In this document: one piece after another, positions 46,283-52,788 of the stretch
Layout of the letters: each line of letters opens with the position of its first letter
Position numbering within the stretch: position 1 is the first letter of the stretch
Source of the DNA: Streptomyces filipinensis
GTDB lineage: Bacteria > Actinomycetota > Actinomycetes > Streptomycetales > Streptomycetaceae
Assembly (NCBI RefSeq): GCF_014649495.1
Contig: NZ_BMTD01000018.1
Span: forward strand, 122,229-175,016
Reading direction: 5' to 3'
Length of the DNA: 52,788 nt
Notes under the pieces: generated by a model
The model's database searches: none
Told to the model about the DNA's origin: nothing
The model's input: only the letters and a program-made list of their open reading frames with translations
Translations under genes and position numbers: made by a program

Positions 46283-47071
46283 CTACCGCACCCCCCGCTC
46301 CCGCTCCTCCACGATGGAGTTGTACGCCGCGACCTGCGCCCGCCGGGCCGTCCGCTCCACGGGCCGCAGCGCCTCGGACCGGGCAGCCATCTCCGCGGAG
46401 GTGACCGCCGCCCCGTGTCCCCTGCCGTGGGCGAGGGACACCAGCAGCCCCACCCGCTGCGCCAGCTCCAGCACCCGCATCGCCCGCGGCGGATACCCGG
46501 GGGCCAGCACCTCCCGCCCCCGCTCCGACCGCGCCCGGTACGCGTCGATCGCCGCCTCCGCCACCGGTCCCGACCCGGCGACGTCCAGCTTCGACAGCAC
46601 CTCGGTGGCCTCCCGCAGCGCCTCCGCGAGCTCCCGCTCGGCCTCGCCCAGCGACGGCACATCCGCGGGCGGTGCCTCCCTCACCGGCAGCACCTGCCAG
46701 ACCACCTCGGCATGCACATCACCGGCGGGTCCGGCCTCGTGCACCTGGGGGACCAGACCGAACGCGGCGCCGAAGCACACCACCGCCTCCTCGGCCTCCA
46801 GCGCCCGCGCATTGAACTCCGGCGGTCCGCTCAGCCCCAGCGGATGCCCCGGCGTCGGCAGCGCGACCCGCAGTCCGGTCGTCCCCAGCGCGCGCAGCCG
46901 CCCCAGCGCGAGCGTGAGCCCCACCTGCGCGGATTCCCCGGGCAGCCCCTCTACCCGGTGCACGGTGTCCTCGCCCACAATGGCGAGCGCGGCGTCATCC
47001 GGAGAGACAAGTCCGGCCAAAAGGGCATTTCCCCAAGCGGCAAGGCGTCCTGAACGCGGTTCCGAGAGCAT
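46283..47071 (-). CDS. conserved protein of unknown function
   Basis: 262 residues, soluble, rich in Ala, Leu, Glu and Arg, with no motif I can name. The N-terminal half ('GRLAAWGNALLAGLVSPDDA', 'VHRVEGLPGESAQVGLTLAL') looks mixed alpha/beta; the C-terminal half is helical ('GEAERELAEALREATEVLSK', 'AYNSIVEERERGVR'). Upstream on the minus strand TAGGGT lies 6 nt before the ATG, compatible with a leaderless transcript, though GGGGGC may serve as a ribosome site. It is divergent from the ABC ATPase gene. Confidence 0.75.
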   Translation of the reverse strand: MLSEPRSGRLAAWGNALLAGLVSPDDAALAIVGEDTVHRVEGLPGESAQVGLTLALGRLRALGTTGLRVALPTPGHPLGLSGPPEFNARALEAEEAVVCFGAAFGLVPQVHEAGPAGDVHAEVVWQVLPVREAPPADVPSLGEAERELAEALREATEVLSKLDVAGSGPVAEAAIDAYRARSERGREVLAPGYPPRAMRVLELAQRVGLLVSLAHGRGHGAAVTSAEMAARSEALRPVERTARRAQVAAYNSIVEERERGVR

Positions 47072-47221
47072 GCCCCCACCCTAAGGACAGGACCGATGGA
47101 ATGGAGCCGGGCACTCGTGGCGTAGATTTCATAAGGGCTGCGCCCACCGGCGCGGCGGACCGAGCCACAGGCGTACGCGACAGCCGAGACCGGCCACACT
47201 GCAAGGGGAGACAACGCGCTC

Positions 47222-48019
<798 letters not shown>

Positions 48020-48080
48020 CCCTGCCCGCGCCCCGGTTCGCGCCCTGTCCGCCGCCCGGCCCCGGCCCTACCATGACCAT

Positions 48081-48512
48081 GTGAACGACATCGACGCATG
48101 GGTGTGGTGGCTCGTCGGCGCGGCGGCGCTCGGAATCCCGCTCGTCGTCACCGCCATGCCGGAGTTCGGCATGCTCGCGGCGGGAGCCGTCTCGGCCGCC
48201 GCCGTCGCGGGGCTCGGCTTCGGCGCCGTCATCCAGGTCCTCACGTTCGTCGTCGTCTCCGTCGCGCTCATCGCCGTCGTCCGCCCCATCGCGGCCCGCC
48301 ACGGCAGACAGCGCCCCCAACTCGTCACCGGCATCGACGCCTTGAAGGGCAGACAAGCGGTCGTCCTGGAACGCGTCGACGGCGCCGGCGGCCGCATCAA
48401 GCTCGCCGGAGAGGTCTGGTCGGCCCGCTCCCTCGACACCGGCCGTGCCTACGAAGTCGGCCAGGAGGTGGACGTCGTGGACATCGAAGGGGCCACCGCC
48501 ATCGTCATCTGA
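48081..48512 (+). CDS. NfeD-like membrane protein (short form)
   Basis: 143 residues from a GTG. Hydrophobic N-terminal half with three close helices ('WWLVGAAALGIPLVVTAMPE', 'MLAAGAVSAAAVAGLGFGAV', 'LTFVVVSVALIAVVRP'), then a soluble OB-fold with 'LKGRQAVVLERVDGAGGRIK' and 'EVWSARSLDTGRAYEVGQEV'. The pattern is that of NfeD1b-type short proteins, which lack the protease domain and partner SPFH proteins. The SPFH gene follows after 111 bp. Confidence 0.88.
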   Translation: MNDIDAWVWWLVGAAALGIPLVVTAMPEFGMLAAGAVSAAAVAGLGFGAVIQVLTFVVVSVALIAVVRPIAARHGRQRPQLVTGIDALKGRQAVVLERVDGAGGRIKLAGEVWSARSLDTGRAYEVGQEVDVVDIEGATAIVI

Positions 48513-48623
48513 GGCATCCGGCCCACGAGTTGGGCGACGGTCTGTCAGACTCGACCAGCAAGATCTTCAACAACCAGCGGGATCTGCCGAGGTGCCGAGG
48601 CGGAGAGGGGTACGGGGAACACG

Positions 48624-49580
48624 ATGGAACCGGTCATCATCGTCCTGATCATTCTGGTGGTGTTGGTCTTCATCGCCCTGATCAAGACCATCCAGGTCAT
48701 CCCACAGGCCAGCGCCGCCATCGTCGAGCGCTTCGGCCGCTACACACGCACCCTGAACGCGGGCCTGAACATCGTGGTCCCGTTCATCGACACCATCCGC
48801 AACCGCATCGACCTGCGCGAACAGGTCGTCCCCTTCCCGCCGCAGCCGGTGATCACCCAGGACAACCTGGTGGTGAACATCGACACGGTCATCTACTACC
48901 AGGTGACGGACGCCCGCGCGGCCACCTACGAGGTCGCCAGCTACATCCAGGCCATCGAGCAGCTGACGGTCACCACACTCCGCAACATCATCGGCGGCAT
49001 GGACCTCGAACGCACCCTGACCTCCCGCGAGGAGATCAACGCCGCCCTGCGCGGCGTCCTCGACGAGGCCACGGGCAAGTGGGGCATCCGCGTCAACCGC
49101 GTGGAACTCAAGGCCATCGAACCGCCCACCTCCATCCAGGACTCGATGGAGAAGCAGATGCGCGCCGACCGTGACAAGCGCGCCGCGATCCTCACCGCCG
49201 AAGGCACGCGCCAGGCCGCCATCCTCACCGCCGAGGGCGAGAAGCAGTCCCAGATCCTGCGCGCCGAAGGTGAGGCCAAGGCCGCCGCCCTGCGCGCCGA
49301 GGGCGAAGCCCAGGCGGTCCGTACGGTCTTCGAAGCCATCCACGCCGGCGACCCCGACCAGAAGCTCCTGTCCTACCAGTACCTCCAGATGCTCCCGAAG
49401 ATCGCCGAGGGCGACGCCAACAAGCTCTGGATCGTCCCCAGCGAAATCGGCGACGCCCTCAAGGGCCTCTCCGGCGCCATGGGCAACTTCGGCTCTCTGG
49501 GCGGCGGTTCAGGCGGCAACGGCTCGTCGGGCAACGCCAGCAACGGCACCGAGCGCCGCGAGAAACCCCAGATCGACTGA
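48624..49580 (+). CDS. SPFH/Band 7 family membrane protein (stomatin/paraslipin-like)
   Basis: 318 residues. One N-terminal membrane helix ('PVIIVLIILVVLVFIALIK'), then the SPFH domain (about 25-190; 'QASAAIVERFGRYTRTLNAG', 'YYQVTDARAATYEV'). A coiled coil follows with repeats of I-L-x-A-E-G ('AAILTAEGTRQAAILTAEGE', 'SQILRAEGEAKAAALRAEGE'). The tail is Gly/Ser/Asn-rich. Such proteins form ring scaffolds in membrane microdomains and typically pair with NfeD. It has an intrinsic long terminator downstream. Confidence 0.92.
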   Translation: MEPVIIVLIILVVLVFIALIKTIQVIPQASAAIVERFGRYTRTLNAGLNIVVPFIDTIRNRIDLREQVVPFPPQPVITQDNLVVNIDTVIYYQVTDARAATYEVASYIQAIEQLTVTTLRNIIGGMDLERTLTSREEINAALRGVLDEATGKWGIRVNRVELKAIEPPTSIQDSMEKQMRADRDKRAAILTAEGTRQAAILTAEGEKQSQILRAEGEAKAAALRAEGEAQAVRTVFEAIHAGDPDQKLLSYQYLQMLPKIAEGDANKLWIVPSEIGDALKGLSGAMGNFGSLGGGSGGNGSSGNASNGTERREKPQID

Positions 49581-49591
49581 CAGCCCCGGAC

Positions 49592-49637
49592 ACGCGCAGA
49601 GGGCTCACCTTCCCCGGAAGGTGAGCCCTCTGCGCGT
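49592..49637. terminator. 22-bp near-loopless inverted repeat
   Basis: ACGCGCAGAGGGCTCACCTT and CC (49592-49613) pair with the mirrored sequence 49616-49637 without a mismatch. It lies between the convergent SPFH and HNH genes and is the longest perfect hairpin noted in the window. Confidence 0.85.
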
Positions 49638-49642
49638 ACGAG

Positions 49643-50149
49643 CTAAGCGGCGGCCTGCGACAGCCACTCCGGAAGCGCCTCGAACTCCTCGGCCCCCAGG
49701 GCCAGCAACATCGCGTCCTGCGGTGTCGGCTCGAACGGCTGCCGGAGCAACGGCATACCCGCCTGCTCCGGAGTCCGGTCCGCCTTCCGGTGATTGTCCT
49801 CCGCGCACGACGCCACCGTGTTCAGCCACGAGTCGGCCCCACCCTGCGCCCGCGGCACCACATGGTCCACCGTCGTGGCCCGGTGCCCGCAGTACGCGCA
49901 CCGGTGCCGGTCCCGGACCAGCACACCCCGCCTCGACCACGGCGCTTGTCTTCGGAACGGCACCCGTACGTATCTGCACAGCCTGATCACCCGGGGCGCG
50001 GGTATGTCCACATCGGCACCGCGCATGCGCAGTTCGGGATGGGCCTGCTCGACGACGGCCTTGTCCTGCAGCACCAGAACGACGGCTCGATTCAGCGTCA
50101 CCGTCGACAGCGGCTCGAAGCTCGCGTTCAGCACCAGCGTGTCCCGCAT
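49643..50149 (-). CDS. HNH endonuclease
   Basis: 168 residues from ATG 50149, 9 nt after GGGAGG. The HNH core is in the middle: 'RDRHRCAYCGHRATTVDHVV' with Cys-x2-Cys and Asp-His, 'PRAQGGADSWLNTVASCAED' with Asn, then 'CAEDNHRKADRTPEQAG'. The N-terminal 'LVLNASFEPLSTVTLNRAVV' is the conserved lead of this actinobacterial and cyanobacterial subgroup. It is a metal-dependent nicking or cutting nuclease; no phage, restriction or group I intron context is present. Confidence 0.9.
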   Translation of the reverse strand: MRDTLVLNASFEPLSTVTLNRAVVLVLQDKAVVEQAHPELRMRGADVDIPAPRVIRLCRYVRVPFRRQAPWSRRGVLVRDRHRCAYCGHRATTVDHVVPRAQGGADSWLNTVASCAEDNHRKADRTPEQAGMPLLRQPFEPTPQDAMLLALGAEEFEALPEWLSQAAA

Positions 50150-50240
50150 CCAGCCCACCTCCCGTGTGCACCTGCCCACCCCCCGGCGGGCACGGATCAA
50201 CTCTGGACGGGCGCGCCGAGATGGACAACGCAATAAAAAA

Positions 50241-50278
50241 TGCCCGCCTCCGATCACTTCCAAGACCGGAGGCGGGCA
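50241..50278 (-). terminator. intrinsic terminator after the PEBP gene
   Basis: On the minus strand TGCCCGCCTCCG (50278-50267) pairs with CGGAGGCGGGCA (50252-50241) and is followed by TTTTTTATTG. A classical Rho-independent terminator 40 nt after the PEBP stop. Confidence 0.88.
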
Positions 50279-50317
50279 AACGTTCCATGAACGCTCGGCT
50301 GAATCGCGACGCCGCGC

Positions 50318-50857
50318 TCAGCCCTTCTGGGGGTTCTCGTACTCACCGATGAGCTGCGCACGCGCGATCGCGTGGAACCGCAGGTTGAAGCCGACCACGG
50401 CCGGCGACGCGTCCGCGTCCGGCCCCAGCTTCTCCTGGTCCACCGCGTACACCGTGAAGACGTACCGGTGCGGTCCGTCCCCGGGCGGCGGCGCGGCACC
50501 GCCGAAGTCCCGGGTCCCGTAGTCGTTGCGCGCGTGCACGGCACCCTCGGGCAGCCCCTCGAACTTGCCGCTGCCCGCGCCGGCCGGCAGCTCCGTCACG
50601 GAGGCCGGGATGTCGAACAGGACCCAGTGCCAGAACCCGCTGCCCGTCGGCGCGTCCGGGTCGTAGCAGGTCACGGCGAAACTCTTGGTCTCCGGCGGGA
50701 ACCCCTCCCACCTCAGCTGCGGCGAGGTGTTGCCCTCCGCATGGACCTGGGCGCTCTTGAGCGTCGCCCCCTCCTCGATGTCCGCGCTCGTCACCGTGAA
50801 CGACGGCACGGGCGGATGGAAGGCGTGGGGGAGCGGCCGCCGCTTGAGCTCGGTCAC
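50318..50857 (-). CDS. YbhB/YbcL-family PEBP-like protein
   Basis: 179 residues from a GTG with AGGAGG upstream. 'GNTSPQLRWEGFPPETKSFA', 'CYDPDAPTGSGFWHWVLFDI' and 'GPHRYVFTVYAVD' make up the phosphatidylethanolamine-binding (Raf-kinase-inhibitor-like) fold and its anion site. It is cytosolic; bacterial members have no agreed function. It has its own intrinsic terminator and lies 45 bp downstream of spo0M on the same strand, so the two may share a transcript. Confidence 0.92.
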   Translation of the reverse strand: MTELKRRPLPHAFHPPVPSFTVTSADIEEGATLKSAQVHAEGNTSPQLRWEGFPPETKSFAVTCYDPDAPTGSGFWHWVLFDIPASVTELPAGAGSGKFEGLPEGAVHARNDYGTRDFGGAAPPPGDGPHRYVFTVYAVDQEKLGPDADASPAVVGFNLRFHAIARAQLIGEYENPQKG

Positions 50858-50902
50858 CTCGGTACCTCCTGATCGATGATCTGGAACCAGCAGGTCCCGA
50901 GC

Positions 50903-51685
50903 CTAGAACCAGTTGCGCTTGCTGCCGACCTCGGACAGCCACTGGTTGAGATAAGCCGCCCAGTCGGTCCCCTGCCAGTCGTTCAGTCCGACCTGGAAGG
51001 ACCGGTAGGTGTCCGAGCCCTCGCTGAACAGGCCCGGCTTCTTGTCCATCTCCAGCACGACGTCCATCGCGTACTCGTCGGCCACGAAGCTCAGCTCGAC
51101 CTGGTTCAGCCCCCGGTACTGCGACGGCGGGTAGAACTCGATCTCCTGGTAGAACGGCAGCGTCTGCCGCGTACCCCGGATGTGCCCGCGCTCCATGTCC
51201 GCGTTCTTGAAGCGGAAGCCCAGCTGGATGAACGCGTCCAGGATCGCCTTCTGCGCCGGCAGCGGGTGCACGTTGATGGGGTCCAGGTCGCCGGAGTCCA
51301 CGGCCCGGGCGATCGCCAGCTCGGTCGTCACCCCGATGTGCATCCCGCGCAGCGCTTGGCCGTCGATCATCGTGACCGGCGTCTCCCAGGGGATCTCAAG
51401 CCCGAACGGCACCGCGTGCACGGCCCCCGCCTGCAGCTCGAAGGCACCCCCGAGCCGCACCCTGGTGAACTCGATGTCCTGCTTGTACTCCTGGTCGCCG
51501 CTCTCCACCTCGACCTTGGCCTGCAGGCCGACGGACAGCCCCTCGATGTCCTGGTTCACGGACCCGCCCTGGATCCGCACCTCGCCCTGGACCACACCAC
51601 CCGGCACGACGTTGACCTCGGTCAGCACCGTCTCGACCGACGCCCCACCGGCCCCGAGGCTCGCGAGCAGCTTCTTGAACGCCAT
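50903..51685 (-). CDS. Spo0M-like sporulation-control protein (arrestin fold)
   Basis: 260 residues. 'MAFKKLLASLGAGGASVETV' then 'VNVVPGGVVQGEVRIQGGSV' and 'LEIPWETPVTMIDGQALRGM' are typical of Spo0M, a beta-sandwich protein that affects sporulation in Bacillus and is common in Streptomyces. The C-terminal 'VELSFVADEYAMDVVLEMDK' is conserved. ATG 51685 has GGGAGAG about 5 nt upstream; the longer frame to 51988 overlaps the opposite mpg gene and is rejected. Cytosolic; the precise role is not known. Confidence 0.92.
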   Translation of the reverse strand: MAFKKLLASLGAGGASVETVLTEVNVVPGGVVQGEVRIQGGSVNQDIEGLSVGLQAKVEVESGDQEYKQDIEFTRVRLGGAFELQAGAVHAVPFGLEIPWETPVTMIDGQALRGMHIGVTTELAIARAVDSGDLDPINVHPLPAQKAILDAFIQLGFRFKNADMERGHIRGTRQTLPFYQEIEFYPPSQYRGLNQVELSFVADEYAMDVVLEMDKKPGLFSEGSDTYRSFQVGLNDWQGTDWAAYLNQWLSEVGSKRNWF

Positions 51686-51785
51686 TGACTCTCCCTTTAC
51701 GAAGGACCCTCGACCCCTACAAACGCGATCCGCCCCCGACCGGTTCCGCCGACGGGCCGTCCCCTCTGCACTACCCTCGGAGGGC

Positions 51786-52436
51786 ATGATCGCGCCCCCG
51801 GACCGTACGCCACTGCCCAGAGAGTTCTTCGACCGCCCGGTCCTGGAGGTGGCACCGGACCTCGTCGGCCGCATCCTGGTCCGTACGACCCCCGACGGCC
51901 CGATCGCCGTCCGCCTCACGGAGGTCGAGGCGTACGACGGCCCGAACGACCCCGGCTCCCACGCGTACCGCGGCCGCACCGCCCGCAACGCGGTGATGTT
52001 CGGCCCGCCCGGGCATGTGTACGTCTACTTCACCTACGGCATGTGGCACTGCATGAACCTCGTCTGCGGCCCCGAGGGCCGGGCGAGCGCCGTCCTGCTG
52101 CGCGCGGGCGAGGTCGTCGAGGGCATCGAGCTGGCCCGCAAACGGCGAGTTTCGGCCCGCAATGACAAGGAACTGGCCAAGGGCCCGGCTCGCCTGGCGA
52201 CAGCCCTGGAAGTCGACCGCGCCCTGGACGGCACGGACGCGTGCGCCGGCGGCGACACCCCGCTGAAGATGCTGACCGGTACACCGGTGGCCCCTGACCA
52301 GGTACGGAGCGGCCCCCGCACCGGAGTCGCCGGCGAAGGCGGGAACGGCGACGTGCACCCCTGGCGTTACTGGCTCGCGGGCGACCCGACGGTGAGCCCC
52401 TATCGGGCCCATGTGCCGAGGCGCCGCCGAAGTTGA
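51786..52436 (+). CDS. mpg: DNA-3-methyladenine glycosylase (AAG/MPG family)
   Basis: 216 residues. 'VRLTEVEAYDGPNDPGSHAY' (with the catalytic Glu and DNA-intercalating region), 'ARNAVMFGPPGHVYVYFTYG' and 'AKGPARLATALEVDRALDG' match AAG/MPG glycosylases. The enzyme excises 3-methyladenine and hypoxanthine from alkylated or deaminated DNA. ATG 51786 is chosen by family length; an in-frame region back to 51180 overlaps spo0M. Its stop codon lies inside the -35 box of the rRNA promoter. Confidence 0.94.
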   Translation: MIAPPDRTPLPREFFDRPVLEVAPDLVGRILVRTTPDGPIAVRLTEVEAYDGPNDPGSHAYRGRTARNAVMFGPPGHVYVYFTYGMWHCMNLVCGPEGRASAVLLRAGEVVEGIELARKRRVSARNDKELAKGPARLATALEVDRALDGTDACAGGDTPLKMLTGTPVAPDQVRSGPRTGVAGEGGNGDVHPWRYWLAGDPTVSPYRAHVPRRRRS

Positions 52437-52461
52437 CGCGCTTGCCCAAGGTGCGTAATGT
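52433..52461 (+). promoter_or_regulatory. strong housekeeping promoter of the rRNA operon
   Basis: TTGACG (52433-52438), a 17-bp spacer and TAATGT (52456-52461) form a near-ideal HrdB-type promoter. The -35 overlaps the mpg stop codon. Start of transcription would be about 52468. Confidence 0.7.
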
Positions 52462-52788
52462 ATCCCGAGCCGCTGAACCGGGTACGGCGATCGCCTGCAG
52501 CCGGAGCGGCCACTCCACTACCTAGCTACAACCCCTCAGCGGGGTCGTTTCTGGCGCGCCCGCGCGCTCGAATTCGAACTCGCGAGACTCGATTATGAGT
52601 CGCCGAGAGAATGAGCTAACGTAGTGAATGTCGAAAGGGCGGGCGGCGAAAGCCGAAAGCCCCGGAGACATCCCGCCGACAGGGAATCGGATCGAGAAAA
52701 GATCTGATAGAGTCGGAAACACCGAAGGGAAGCCCGGAGGAAAGCCCGAGAGGGTGAGTACAAAGGAAGCGACCGTTCCTTGAGAACT
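52462..52788 (+). ncRNA. 5' leader of an rRNA operon (16S gene begins beyond the window)
   Basis: The segment GATCTGATAGAGTCGGAAAC (52701-52720) and the end CGTTCCTTGAGAACT (52774-52788) are, from memory, the leader upstream of Streptomyces 16S rRNA, which continues CTCAACAGCGTGCC. ACCCC-tcagc-GGGGT (52531-52545), GACTC-gattat-GAGTC (52586-52601) and AAGGAA-gcgaccg-TTCCTT (52763-52781) are small hairpins. TAGAGT at 52708 may be a second -10 element. No protein gene lies here, and the mature 16S sequence is not reached. Confidence 0.78.

Noticed and set aside
49643..50149. HNH gene as sign of phage or restriction system
   Set aside because: No methyltransferase, terminase or integrase is nearby and the gene sits in core-genome order; this HNH subgroup is chromosomal.

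Overview
The window is high-GC actinobacterial DNA with very strong G/C third-codon bias, frequent GTG and TTG starts, GGAGG-type ribosome binding sites and short intergenic gaps. A chaplin, a Gbn-type nucleoid protein, a Spo0M-like protein and a Streptomyces-type rRNA leader at the right end place it in Streptomyces. From memory, the order (gbn, moaA, tyrS, fabG-inhA, serB, chpE, mpg) runs antiparallel to the S. coelicolor core around SCO1792-SCO1840. This is chromosomal core DNA, not a genomic island: no integrase, transposase, CRISPR array, tRNA or biosynthetic cluster was seen.

Layout. 1-5400: an edge-truncated VOC protein, a membrane-anchored beta-propeller protein, an ABC-F ribosome-associated ATPase behind a possible leaderless 7-codon leader ORF, the nucleoid protein gene gbn preceded by ten GATC sites in 160 bp, an enoyl-CoA hydratase, and decayed remnants of an Asp23/AmaP envelope-stress locus. 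5400-11020 (minus strand): SDR, GH15 glucosidase, SURF1, small zinc protein, DEDDh exonuclease with BRCT, TetR regulator. 11120-15340: a tightly coupled four-gene operon (acetoacetate-decarboxylase-like, SDR, two amidohydrolases) divergent from the TetR gene, with a perfect palindrome between them. 15400-21400: VIT-type metal transporter, zinc alcohol dehydrogenase, CopD-like membrane protein, type III CoA-transferase, secreted subtilase. 21600-27500: DUF485 plus acetate-type symporter, moaA, small proteins, GlsB-like protein, tyrS.

27500-37300: the TldE/TldD protease pair, divergent from the FAS-II pair fabG-inhA; a small secreted cysteine protein; a GntR/FadR regulator facing an MFS transporter with its 39-residue partner; a SixA phosphatase; serB. 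37500-43800: a small helical protein, an FHA-FHA-ABC-permease fusion resembling mycobacterial Rv1747, a secreted lytic transglycosylase behind a structured leader, and a QueA-like protein coupled to an SDR. 44000-52436: GAF histidine kinase plus NarL regulator, a chpE-type chaplin, an orphan ABC ATPase, NfeD plus SPFH, HNH endonuclease, PEBP, Spo0M and 3-methyladenine DNA glycosylase. 52433-52788: a strong promoter and the 5' leader of an rRNA operon whose 16S gene lies beyond the window.

Most genes are housekeeping or developmental. The parts least explained by existing descriptions are the GATC array at gbn, the TetR-controlled decarboxylase/amidohydrolase operon, the ABC-F leader, the collapsed Asp23/AmaP locus, and several proteins with altered active sites or architecture. 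All functional calls rest on reading motifs by eye; no database search was run.
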